NCBI GenBank assembly: GCA_017412445.1
Contig: JAFPYA010000144.1
Span: 1-8,100, forward strand
Source: Clostridia bacterium
Lineage (GTDB): Bacteria; Bacillota; Clostridia; Christensenellales; Aristaeellaceae
Direction of reading: 5' to 3'
Length of the DNA: 8,100 nucleotides
Shown: piece by piece, positions 1 through 6,587 of the stretch
How the letters are laid out: each line of letters opens with the position of its first letter
Position numbering within the stretch: position 1 is the first letter of the stretch
The notes under the pieces: model-generated
The model's input: the letters and a program-made list of their open reading frames with translations, nothing else
Databases searched by the model: none
Told to the model about the DNA's origin: nothing
Made by a program: the position numbers and the translations under genes

Positions 1-1
1 C

Positions 2-667
2 CTCTGGACGGACGCGCTGCGCTGGTTTGCAGCATCCGGCAAGATAAACGAATACTTTGAGGAGGACGACGTGACTGCGGGCAACACGTTCATAGACGCC
101 GATGAAAAGCATATCGTGGCGGTCTGGAACGGCGGAAATCTGCGCGCGGACGTGCCTCAGGGCAAATTCGGCACGGAGCAGTTGGCTGAGGTGCTGCCCT
201 ATCCCAACAAGGTGGCCGTGGTCTATATGAGCGGCGCCGAGCTCGCCGAGGCGCTCGAGGCTGCGTCTCAGGCACTGCCATACACAGGCGAAAATTCCTC
301 TGCCTGTGCGTCGTTTTTACAGGTCAGCGGCATCAAATACACCGTGGACACGGGCGTTGAATTCGACAAGGGTGAGGCCTACGGCGACAACTGGTTTATC
401 GCCGCGTCCCTCGGCCGCGTGACCATAACCGAGGTGAACGGCGAGCCCTTTGACGAAAGTTCTGCCTACGCGGTAATTACAAACAACGCCAACTTCAACG
501 GCATGGATTCCTCTTACATCTTTAAGGCCGCCGCCGAGAAAAACGAAAAGAGCACCATCACCACCGCAGTCGTGCGCGACGTGGTGTGGATGTACATAGA
601 GAGCGAGCTTGAAAACGTCATCGGCAGCCAATACGCCGAGGCGCAGGGCAGAATAACCATTAAATAA
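2..667 (+). CDS. 5'-nucleotidase / UDP-sugar hydrolase family, C-terminal domain (5' end outside window)
   Basis: The reading frame is open from the left edge, so this is the last 221 codons of a longer gene; the in-frame GTG at 71 is internal. The visible part matches the 5'-nucleotidase C-terminal domain (5_nucleotid_C), which in this family binds the nucleotide base and follows an N-terminal metallophosphatase domain. Recognisable landmarks, in visible residues, are TDALR at 3-7 (family GNL..DA.R), WNGGNLRADVP near 42-52 (family NGGGIRADIP), LPYPNKV.V....GAEL near 65-80, LQVSGIKYTVD at 106-116, and NGMDSSYIF at 166-174, where most relatives have a GGDGY..F loop. The enzyme normally acts outside the membrane on nucleotides or nucleotide sugars. 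The protein ends soon after the domain, with no sorting signal or membrane anchor at the C terminus. Substrate cannot be decided because the metal-binding half is missing from the window. Confidence 0.88.
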   Translation, partial: LWTDALRWFAASGKINEYFEEDDVTAGNTFIDADEKHIVAVWNGGNLRADVPQGKFGTEQLAEVLPYPNKVAVVYMSGAELAEALEAASQALPYTGENSSACASFLQVSGIKYTVDTGVEFDKGEAYGDNWFIAASLGRVTITEVNGEPFDESSAYAVITNNANFNGMDSSYIFKAAAEKNEKSTITTAVVRDVVWMYIESELENVIGSQYAEAQGRITIK

Positions 668-684
668 TCAACGCAATCAGACGG

Positions 685-700
685 CGCCGCAAGCGCGGCG
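685..700 (+). other. Short GC-rich hairpin after the 5'-nucleotidase gene
   Basis: CGCCGC (685-690) and GCGGCG (695-700) form a perfect 6-bp stem with an AAGC loop, 17 bases after the stop codon. No T-run follows (the next bases are ACACAAGG), so it does not qualify as an intrinsic terminator. It could stabilise the 3' end of the upstream transcript. Confidence 0.4.
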
Positions 701-749
701 ACACAAGGACTGAGGGATCAGTTGCAGCTGTTCTTTGACGGTCAGGCAT

Positions 750-785
750 GGGACAGCGCCTGTGTGCACTGTCCCGTATTTATTT
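750..785 (+). terminator. Terminator-like or attenuator-like hairpin upstream of the moxR gene
   Basis: GGGACAG (750-756) pairs perfectly with CTGTCCC (769-775). Inside it, after one mismatch, GC/GC adds two pairs around a CTGTGT loop. The tail at 777-785 is TATTTATTT, seven T in nine bases. This arrangement fits an intrinsic terminator for the 5'-nucleotidase gene or an attenuator controlling the downstream operon, because it ends one base before the ribosome binding site region of the AAA+ ATPase gene. The T-run is interrupted, so termination may be partial. I see no convincing -35/-10 pair in 668-795. Confidence 0.45.
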
Positions 786-786
786 C

Positions 787-791
787 GGAGG
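787..791 (+). promoter_or_regulatory. Ribosome binding site that fixes the moxR start at 796
   Basis: GGAGG lies four bases before ATG 796. An earlier in-frame ATG at 748 has no usable Shine-Dalgarno site and would add 16 residues encoded by the hairpin, so 796 is preferred. Confidence 0.85.
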
Positions 792-795
792 AAAT

Positions 796-1749
796 ATGCG
801 CCCTCAGATTGAAAAAGTCATAACGGAAATCGAAAAGGTCATAGTCGGCAAACGCCGCGAAACAGAAAAGGTGCTTACGGCCATTTTGGCGCAAGGCCAC
901 ATTCTTTTGGACGACGTGCCGGGCGTAGGCAAGACCACGCTCGCTCTGTCACTCAAATGCGCGATGGGGCTCGATTACAGGCGCGTGCAATTCACGCCGG
1001 ACGTGCTGCCCAGCGACCTCGTGGGCTTTTCCGTGTACGATAAGGCAAGCGGTGATTTCGTTTACCGTCCCGGCATACTTAACGGCGCAAACCTGCTTCT
1101 GGGCGATGAAATCAACCGCGCGTCCAGCAAAACCCAGTCGGCGCTGCTTGAGGCCATGGAGGAGCAGAACGTTACGGTGGACGGCGTGAGCCATCCGCTC
1201 AAGGAGCCCTTCATCGTAATAGCCACTCAAAACAGCGTGGGCGCGGTAGGCACGCAGCTTTTGCCATACGCTCAGATGGACAGGTTTCTGGTGCGCCTGA
1301 CCCTGGGCTATCCGGATTACGAGGCGCAGATGCAGATGCTGCGTTCCCGTCAAAACTCGAACCCGCTCGATACGGTAAATCAAGTGCTCACAAGGGACGA
1401 ATTGCTTGCCTGTCAGCGCGCGGTGCGCCTTGTTACATCCAAGGACGCGATACTCGACTATATCACCCGCCTGACCTTTGCCTCACGTGCGCACGAGGCT
1501 GTAGAGGTCGGCATAAGCCCAAGAGGAGCCCTTTTTCTGGACAGGACTGCGAGGGCGCACGCCTGGCTGGACGGCCGCGACTACGTGACCGGCGCGGACG
1601 TGCGCGAGGTGTTTAAGGACGTCTGCGCTCACAGGGTGCTCCTTAAGCCGCAGACAGACAAGACAGTTGACGAGGTGCTCGGCGAATTGCTTGCAAACGT
1701 CGATTCGCCCGACCGCCGCTCGCTTTTGAGCTCGATTGGCAAAAAATGA
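796..1749 (+). CDS. MoxR-family AAA+ ATPase
   Basis: The 317-residue product has the usual MoxR length and motif order. Walker A is DVPGVGKTT at residues 40-48, Walker B is LLLGDEINRA at 100-109 with D104 and E105, sensor 1 is ATQN at 143-146, the arginine finger lies in AQMDRF at 159-164 (R163), and the sensor 2 motif GISPR is at 239-243 in the C-terminal lid. MoxR proteins are cytoplasmic ATPases thought to act as chaperones that remodel or activate vWA/DUF58-type partners at the membrane. Here the stop codon overlaps the start of a DUF58-containing membrane protein (ATGA), which suggests translational coupling and equal production of both partners. The start at 796 is chosen by its ribosome binding site. 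One small deviation is AVGTQLLPYAQ at residues 150-160, where relatives usually have an EGTYPLPEAQ-type segment. The family call is firm; the client is inferred from context. Confidence 0.95.
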   Translation: MRPQIEKVITEIEKVIVGKRRETEKVLTAILAQGHILLDDVPGVGKTTLALSLKCAMGLDYRRVQFTPDVLPSDLVGFSVYDKASGDFVYRPGILNGANLLLGDEINRASSKTQSALLEAMEEQNVTVDGVSHPLKEPFIVIATQNSVGAVGTQLLPYAQMDRFLVRLTLGYPDYEAQMQMLRSRQNSNPLDTVNQVLTRDELLACQRAVRLVTSKDAILDYITRLTFASRAHEAVEVGISPRGALFLDRTARAHAWLDGRDYVTGADVREVFKDVCAHRVLLKPQTDKTVDEVLGELLANVDSPDRRSLLSSIGKK

Positions 1750-3263
1750 AGCGCAGAATTGCGGAGTATACAGCGGTTTTCCTGTTAGTGCTCGCACTGT
1801 ACTTTTTTGAAAACAACACGGGCACGCGGGCGGTGCTGCTCTGTGCGGCGCTGCTTCCGTTTGCGCCCGCTGTAAGACGAGGGCTTTTCCTTAAGGATAA
1901 TGGAAAAACTGCGCCGTCAGCAGCGCCCGAAAACAGGGATAAATTGGAGCTTTGCAGGGAGGACGAGCCCGGCGACATACGCGCCTACCTGCCCGGCGAC
2001 CCCGTGAATTTCATCCACTGGAAGCTTTCGGCCAAGCGTGATGAGCTGCTAGTGCGCGATTATGAAACGGGCATCGCGGAAGCAAGTGCGCCTAAAGAGC
2101 GTTTCACATCGCAAAAGCAGGTGCTCAAAGCCTCCGGGCGCAAAAATCTGCGTATAGTTCTTTTGACGCTTGCAATATGCGTTCTGCTGTTCACGCTGTT
2201 GCTTCTTATTCCCGCCTGGAATAAAAGCCTGAAGGCGCTGTCAAACCGGATTTTTGATTTAAGCGAGCGGACAAACGCCTACCGTTACGAGCATTTTGCT
2301 GTCGATGCAGCGGCGTCGCTCGACCCTTCTCTGGCGCTTTTGGCGCTCATGGCGGGCGCAGTGATCGCTGCAACAGCAATGACCGGCAGCAGGCTTATGG
2401 CGGCAGTGATATATGCCTGCTGCGCGTTTTTTCAGATATATTTCGGTATAGCTTTCCCGGCGTGGTTAAACGTGATACTTTTTGCCGCCTTCGCACTCTT
2501 TTTTGCAAGGCGTCCGCTCGAATGGAGGAATGCCGCCCGTATTATCCTGGCTGTAAGCGCGATTGCGCTTTCGGTCGCACTTCTGCTGCCGGGCGTTCAC
2601 GGCGCCACCGAAGAGGCTTCGGAACGGGCGAGGGATTTCTTCAGCCGCGCTCAGGAGCAAATCACAAACGGAGCGACGGAGCAGCCGGAGGGCATCGTTC
2701 AGATACGCCGCGCGCACACGCAGCAGCTTAAGGCAGGGGAGGGCGAAGCACAAACCGGGCGCGCCTTCCGCCTTGAAACAGAGCTCGAGCAACAAATCTC
2801 CATGCCCCATTGGGTAGACTATCTCAAAATCGCGCTTATGCTCTTTGCGACTATTGCGCTTGTGATATTGCCGTTTTTACCTTTTGCGCTGCTGAATGCC
2901 CGAAGAAAAAAGGCGCAGGCGGCAAGAAAAGCCTTTGCTTCTTCAAACGCGAACGAGGCCGTGCAGGCGATATTCCGCCACGTGATACGCTGGCTCGAGG
3001 CCATGGGATACAGCGGCGGCAACCGCCCTTACGCCGAATGGACGCGCGTTTTGCCTAAAGACAGCTTGCCCGAAGGCTACCTTGAGCGCTTTGTCTCCTG
3101 CGCCGCGCTGTACGAGGAGGCCGCCTACAGCGAGCACGCGCTGGACGAAGCCGCCCGCAATGCGCTGCTGGAGCTCCTTAACGAAACCGAGCAGACCTTC
3201 AAAAGCGCCGCCAAATTCAGGCAGGGCTTCAATCTGAGATACAGGGAGTGCTTGTGGGTATGA
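1746..3263 (+). CDS. Membrane protein fusing a DUF58 signature to a TgpA/DUF4129-like scaffold
   Basis: This 505-residue protein begins inside the stop codon of the MoxR gene. I read eight hydrophobic segments, near residues 8-22, 28-42, 135-157, 194-211, 215-234, 238-254, 263-283 and 357-384; an even number with arginine-rich loops predicts both ends in the cytoplasm. Between segments 2 and 3 lies the DUF58 hallmark, GDIRAYLPGDP followed by IHWKLSAKRDELLVRDYE (residues 76-107). The C-terminal tail, 385-505, is cytoplasmic and resembles DUF4129 (AIFRHVIRWLEAMGYS.....YAEWTRVLP). MoxR operons usually encode DUF58 and TgpA as separate proteins. Here the vWA-like half that should follow the DUF58 motif is absent, and the external loop at 284-356 is too short for a transglutaminase fold and shows no Cys/His/Asp triad. 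I infer a structural partner of the MoxR ATPase rather than an enzyme. An assembly-derived deletion is possible but the frame is fully open. Confidence 0.8.
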   Translation: MKRRIAEYTAVFLLVLALYFFENNTGTRAVLLCAALLPFAPAVRRGLFLKDNGKTAPSAAPENRDKLELCREDEPGDIRAYLPGDPVNFIHWKLSAKRDELLVRDYETGIAEASAPKERFTSQKQVLKASGRKNLRIVLLTLAICVLLFTLLLLIPAWNKSLKALSNRIFDLSERTNAYRYEHFAVDAAASLDPSLALLALMAGAVIAATAMTGSRLMAAVIYACCAFFQIYFGIAFPAWLNVILFAAFALFFARRPLEWRNAARIILAVSAIALSVALLLPGVHGATEEASERARDFFSRAQEQITNGATEQPEGIVQIRRAHTQQLKAGEGEAQTGRAFRLETELEQQISMPHWVDYLKIALMLFATIALVILPFLPFALLNARRKKAQAARKAFASSNANEAVQAIFRHVIRWLEAMGYSGGNRPYAEWTRVLPKDSLPEGYLERFVSCAALYEEAAYSEHALDEAARNALLELLNETEQTFKSAAKFRQGFNLRYRECLWV

Positions 3264-4246
3264 AAACAAAAATTGCAGTGCTTGCGACGCTCGTGCTTGC
3301 GATTTGTCTGCTTTCCGCCTGCCGCACGCGCGTATATGATAACCGTGAAAGCGGCTCTTCGGGCGCAGGCGATACGGGCACGGGTGAAAGCGGTATTTCC
3401 GGGCAGTACGAAGATTTAAATTTTGCGGAAAGCGAAGATTCGGAAGGCCTGAAGCAGGAAAATCCCGACGCGGAGCGAAAAGAATACGACGAAAACGCTC
3501 AGGCCGAAATCGTAAGCGGCGCAGAGCATACGCTCTATGAGCCGGGCGAGGGAGATGGACAGCCCTACGCCGACGAAGAAAATACGCAAAAAGCCAATCA
3601 GGTAAACGGTGAGGCGGAGGAGACGGCGCTCAAAACCGACGCCGACGAGGACACGGAGCAGATGGGCGTCTCGGACGACGCGGACCCGGCCTCGTCCCCG
3701 CTTTTGTACTACACGGTGCTCATAAGCGATAGAAGCGGCTCCCTTTTTGAATGCAAAAGGGCAAACCTGTACTGGGAGACCGAGGAGGACTTTGTGACGA
3801 TACACAAGTCCATGCCGGAGCACGACATCATACTTAATGCCGGCGCATACGACGTCTCAAGCAGACTGCTGACAGAGAATCTCAGGGTCGATGCAGGGTG
3901 GGTCAGGCGCAAAAACCCCGGCGTAATAGTGAAAATAGTGGATAAGGGCATACTCGGCGGCACAGTCACGGGCACGGGCGCAGCGAAGGCGGTCTGCCGC
4001 TCAATTTCATCAAGGGAAGGCTGGAGCGCAATAGACGCGGTAAAAAACGGAAAGATAGTGCTTTTATCCCGTGAAATGCTTGAAGAGCCATATCTTCAAA
4101 CCATGGCGATGCTCGTAATCGCCAAGACAGCAAACCCCGAAATCTACGAGGACGTCGACCTGAATCATGCGCTCGACATGCTTATGAACGAAGCTACGGG
4201 CAACAGCGCGGCCGGCATATATTTCTACACGCAAGCGGAGGAGTAA
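3260..4246 (+). CDS. Lipoprotein with a partial substrate-binding-protein (FecB/BtuF-like) domain
   Basis: ATG 3260 overlaps the previous stop (ATGA), with GGGAG at 3244-3248; the GTG at 3248 would only add four residues before the signal peptide. The 328-residue product starts with a lipoprotein signal peptide (MKTKIAVLATLVLAICLLSAC, lipobox LSAC, lipidated Cys21), so it is exported and anchored to the outer membrane face. Residues 22-146 are acidic, low-complexity and probably disordered. Residues 148-328 look like a class III periplasmic-binding domain: a TEEDFVTIHKSMPEHDIIL segment at 174-192, ENLRV..GWVRRKNPGVIVKI at 206-226, and W.AIDAVKNGKIVLLS at 255-270, which matches the C-terminal lobe of iron/cobalamin binding proteins. 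About 180 residues is short for a two-lobed binding protein. Ligand unknown. Translational coupling to the DUF58-like membrane protein suggests an envelope role that may not be transport. Confidence 0.72.
   Translation: MKTKIAVLATLVLAICLLSACRTRVYDNRESGSSGAGDTGTGESGISGQYEDLNFAESEDSEGLKQENPDAERKEYDENAQAEIVSGAEHTLYEPGEGDGQPYADEENTQKANQVNGEAEETALKTDADEDTEQMGVSDDADPASSPLLYYTVLISDRSGSLFECKRANLYWETEEDFVTIHKSMPEHDIILNAGAYDVSSRLLTENLRVDAGWVRRKNPGVIVKIVDKGILGGTVTGTGAAKAVCRSISSREGWSAIDAVKNGKIVLLSREMLEEPYLQTMAMLVIAKTANPEIYEDVDLNHALDMLMNEATGNSAAGIYFYTQAEE
4237..4241 (+). promoter_or_regulatory. Ribosome binding site of the DUF3842 gene
   Basis: GGAGG lies eight bases before ATG 4250, inside the last codons of the lipoprotein gene. 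It supports 4250 as the start and a compact operon. Confidence 0.8.
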
Positions 4247-4249
4247 CGC

Positions 4250-4675
4250 ATGAACATACTCGTAATAGACGGTCAGGGCGGCAGGCTCGGCCGCAAGCTC
4301 CTTGAGGGCATACGCAAAGCCTGCCCCAAAGCCTTGATCACCGCCATAGGCACAAACAGCATAGCCACTCAGAGCATGATTGCCAGCGGCTGCGCCGACC
4401 ATCTGGCCACGGGCGAAAACGCCGTGATAGTTGCCTGCCGCAAGGCCAATATAATCATAGGCCCCTTCGGTATAGCCGTGGCGGACGCGATGATGGGTGA
4501 AATCTCTCCTTCAATGGCAAACGCCGTGGCGTCCGCAGACGCGTATCGCGTGCTAATACCCATGAACCTGTGCGATACATATATAGCGGGCGTGATGAGC
4601 GGTTCTGCGGCTATACTCGATGACGCGCTCAATCGCGTAAGCGAGCTTTGTAACGGCAATGGCGAAAACCAATAA
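4250..4675 (+). CDS. DUF3842 family protein
   Basis: The 141-residue protein matches DUF3842 over its whole length. Visible family motifs are VIDGQGGRLGRKL at residues 5-17 (glycine-rich loop after a first beta strand, Rossmann-like), AIGTNSIATQSM at 32-43, DHLATGENAVIV at 50-61, IIIGPFGIAVADAMMGEISPSMA at 68-90, and VLIPMNLCD near its C-terminal third. No signal peptide or membrane segment is seen, so it should be cytoplasmic. The family has no established function; the glycine-rich N terminus suggests nucleotide or cofactor binding, which is inference. It starts three bases after the lipoprotein stop and its last 17 bases overlap the ECF S-component gene, indicating co-expression and a possible functional link to transport. 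Confidence 0.9.
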   Translation: MNILVIDGQGGRLGRKLLEGIRKACPKALITAIGTNSIATQSMIASGCADHLATGENAVIVACRKANIIIGPFGIAVADAMMGEISPSMANAVASADAYRVLIPMNLCDTYIAGVMSGSAAILDDALNRVSELCNGNGENQ

Positions 4676-5234
4676 TTCACTCACCATGAGCCCCGTAAGG
4701 CTGAGGCGCATGATATATGCCGCGCTGTATCTGGCTCTTGCGCTCGTGCTGCCCTTTGTCACGGGGCAGATACCTGAAATCGGGAGAAAGCTTTGCCCGA
4801 TGCACTTACCTGTATTGCTGTGCGGCTTCATGTGCGGCTTTCCTTATGGCGCGGCGGTCGGCTTTATCGCGCCGGTTTTGCGCTCGGCGCTTTTCAGTAT
4901 GCCACCGATGTTTCCGGATGCCGTGGCAATGACATTTGAACTGGCAACCTACGGAGGCATCGCGGGTCTTTTGCACAAGCTTTTGCCCTCGAAGGCGCTT
5001 TACACGTACCTGACGCTTATAATCGCAATGATTGCGGGTCGACTCGTATGGGGCACGGTAAGGCTTTTGCTGACGCTTGTGGACGCAAATGAATTCACGT
5101 GGGGAGTCTTCCTCGCCCGCGCGGTAGTCGAGGCGATACCGGGTATCATACTTCAAATTGCCGTAATTCCTCCGCTCGTAATTGTAATGCAGAAGGCCGG
5201 CCTTTCACTGATCAAGCTCAAAGCTGAAGCATAG
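4659..5234 (+). CDS. ECF transporter S component (substrate unknown)
   Basis: The 191-residue hydrophobic protein has about six membrane segments, near residues 18-36, 47-60, 63-80, 86-107, 116-140 and 150-176, and a length typical of S components. These membrane subunits bind a vitamin or related micronutrient and dock on the shared EcfA/A'/T energising module. The first helix carries an AxxxA pattern (A22/A26 in AALYLALAL) of the kind that contacts EcfT. A conserved-looking block follows: LCPMHLPVLLCGFMCG at 45-60 and MPPMFPDAVAMTFELATYGG at 81-100, then a PGIILQIAVIPPLVIV final helix. It recalls the PanT-like group, but I cannot assign a substrate. No EcfA or EcfT gene is in the window, so a group II module encoded elsewhere is likely. 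The start at 4659 has only a weak ribosome binding site; ATG 4686 is a possible alternative, losing nine polar residues. Confidence 0.82.
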   Translation: MAKTNNSLTMSPVRLRRMIYAALYLALALVLPFVTGQIPEIGRKLCPMHLPVLLCGFMCGFPYGAAVGFIAPVLRSALFSMPPMFPDAVAMTFELATYGGIAGLLHKLLPSKALYTYLTLIIAMIAGRLVWGTVRLLLTLVDANEFTWGVFLARAVVEAIPGIILQIAVIPPLVIVMQKAGLSLIKLKAEA

Positions 5235-5244
5235 AATAATCCTC

Positions 5245-5253
5245 AGAGGTGAT
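5245..5253 (+). promoter_or_regulatory. Strong ribosome binding site of the GH125 gene
   Basis: AGAGGTGAT is nearly a full match to the 16S anti-Shine-Dalgarno region, three bases before ATG 5257. It is the best such site in the window and suggests efficient translation of the mannosidase within the operon. Confidence 0.85.
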
Positions 5254-5256
5254 AAA

Positions 5257-6540
5257 ATGAAACAGCTTTCCGAAGTACTTAACAGACGACTCGCGCCCTA
5301 CATCGACGCGGCAAAGGGCAGCAAGGTGGACGGCGAATTGCTGCGCGGCTGCTTTTTGAGCACCTGCGACACCACGCTCACGCCTACCGAAAACGGCGGC
5401 CTCTTCGTGATAACCGGCGACATACCCGCGATGTGGCTCAGGGATTCCAGCGCGCAGCTTCTGCACTACGTGCGCTTTGCGGACGAAGAAACGGTGGCGG
5501 ATGCCATAAAGCGCCTGCTTGCCACACAGGCCGAGCTGATAAACGTAGACCCTTACGCAAACTCGTTCAACATCACTGCTAACGGCAACCACAGCAAGCA
5601 CTACGTGGACACGCCTGCGCCCGGCGACAGGGTGTGGGAGCGCAAGTACGAATTGGATTCGCTGTGCTGGCCGCTGTATCTGGCGAGCCGCTACTATGAA
5701 AAAACCTCCGACCTCTCCTTTGCAAATGATGACTACCTTAAGGCGCTTAGAACCATAACTGACCTTTGCATTACCGAAACCCGCCATGAGAACAGCGACT
5801 ACATGTTCCTGCGCTCAGGCAGCAGCGACACATTGGACGCAGGCGGCCACGGCGGCCCGGTAGGCTACACAGGCATGATCTGGAGTGCCTTTCGCCCAAG
5901 CGATGACAGGTGTAAGCTGCACTATCCAATCTATTCAAACCTGTTCGCCCTCAAATCTCTGGGCTTCGCAGCGAAGGTGTTTGAATTGAAGGACGATGAA
6001 GAGTACAGGCAAAAATGCCTTGACCTCATTAAAGGCGTGAAAGACGGCATAGAAAAATACGGAATAATCGACCATCCCCGCTTTGGCCGCATGTACGCCT
6101 ACGAGACAGACGGCCTGGGAAACTTCGTGCTGATGGACGACGCCAACATGCCAAGCCTGCTCGCGCTGCCTGTTTTGGGCATTTGCGACAAGGACGACGA
6201 AATCTACAGGAACACCCGCGCCTTCGTGTTAAGCCGCGAAAACCCGTATTATTACGAGGGCAGGTACGCCAAAGGCGTAGGCAGCCCGCATACGCCCGAG
6301 GAATACATATGGCACATGGCGCTGTGCGCCCGCATGATGACCGCAGATAGCGCCGCCGAACGCGAGGAGATGCTGGACATGCTCATTTCTACACACGCCG
6401 GCACAAAGCGCATGCACGAGAGCTTCGACCCGAACGATCCGTCGCGCTTCACCCGCGCCTGGTTCGCCTGGGCGGACAGCGTGTTTGCCGACAGCGTCTG
6501 CACGCTGATAGAGCAGAACCTCCTGCCCAGCCAAAGATAA
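5257..6540 (+). CDS. Glycoside hydrolase family 125 exo-alpha-1,6-mannosidase (metal-independent)
   Basis: The 427-residue protein matches GH125 (formerly DUF1237) from end to end. Signature blocks are GDIPAMWLRDSSAQ at residues 54-67, DPYANSFN at 98-105, ERKYELDSLCWP at 128-139, FLRSGSSDTL at 184-193, WSAFRPSDDRC at 209-219, and MHESFDPNDPSRFTRAWFAWADS at 386-408. By analogy with the characterised Clostridium perfringens enzyme, an Asp in RPSDD (D216/D217) should be the general acid and E388 in MHES the base of an inverting mechanism. The family removes non-reducing alpha-1,6-linked mannose from N-glycan or fungal mannan fragments. There is no signal peptide, so it should act in the cytoplasm on imported oligosaccharides. 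It lies 22 bases after the ECF S component and ends the operon, directly before a strong terminator. No sugar transporter or other glycosidase is visible alongside it. Confidence 0.95.
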   Translation: MKQLSEVLNRRLAPYIDAAKGSKVDGELLRGCFLSTCDTTLTPTENGGLFVITGDIPAMWLRDSSAQLLHYVRFADEETVADAIKRLLATQAELINVDPYANSFNITANGNHSKHYVDTPAPGDRVWERKYELDSLCWPLYLASRYYEKTSDLSFANDDYLKALRTITDLCITETRHENSDYMFLRSGSSDTLDAGGHGGPVGYTGMIWSAFRPSDDRCKLHYPIYSNLFALKSLGFAAKVFELKDDEEYRQKCLDLIKGVKDGIEKYGIIDHPRFGRMYAYETDGLGNFVLMDDANMPSLLALPVLGICDKDDEIYRNTRAFVLSRENPYYYEGRYAKGVGSPHTPEEYIWHMALCARMMTADSAAEREEMLDMLISTHAGTKRMHESFDPNDPSRFTRAWFAWADSVFADSVCTLIEQNLLPSQR

Positions 6541-6544
6541 ACCC

Positions 6545-6587
6545 AAAGCCTGCCCGTTCTTATAAAGGAGCGGGCAGGCTTTCTTTT
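6545..6587 (+). terminator. Intrinsic terminator of the moxR-to-GH125 operon
   Basis: AAAGCCTGCCCG (6545-6556) pairs perfectly with CGGGCAGGCTTT (6571-6582). The stem continues with five more pairs, two of them G-T, around an ATAA loop at 6562-6565, giving about 17 pairs. The following TTTCTTTT tract (to 6587) completes a classical rho-independent terminator, five bases after the mannosidase stop codon. Confidence 0.93.

Noticed and set aside
71..73. GTG 71 as the start of the 5'-nucleotidase gene
   Set aside because: The same frame is open to the left edge and already encodes the family motif TDALR before this point, so the codon is internal.
748..795. Extended N terminus of the MoxR protein from ATG 748
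   Set aside because: It lacks a ribosome binding site, runs through the hairpin and adds 16 residues before the start of family similarity; ATG 796 has GGAGG at proper distance.
3248..3259. GTG 3248 as the start of the lipoprotein gene
   Set aside because: It would place four residues ahead of the lysine-containing signal peptide start and lies on the ribosome binding site itself; ATG 3260 gives a normal lipoprotein signal and an ATGA overlap.
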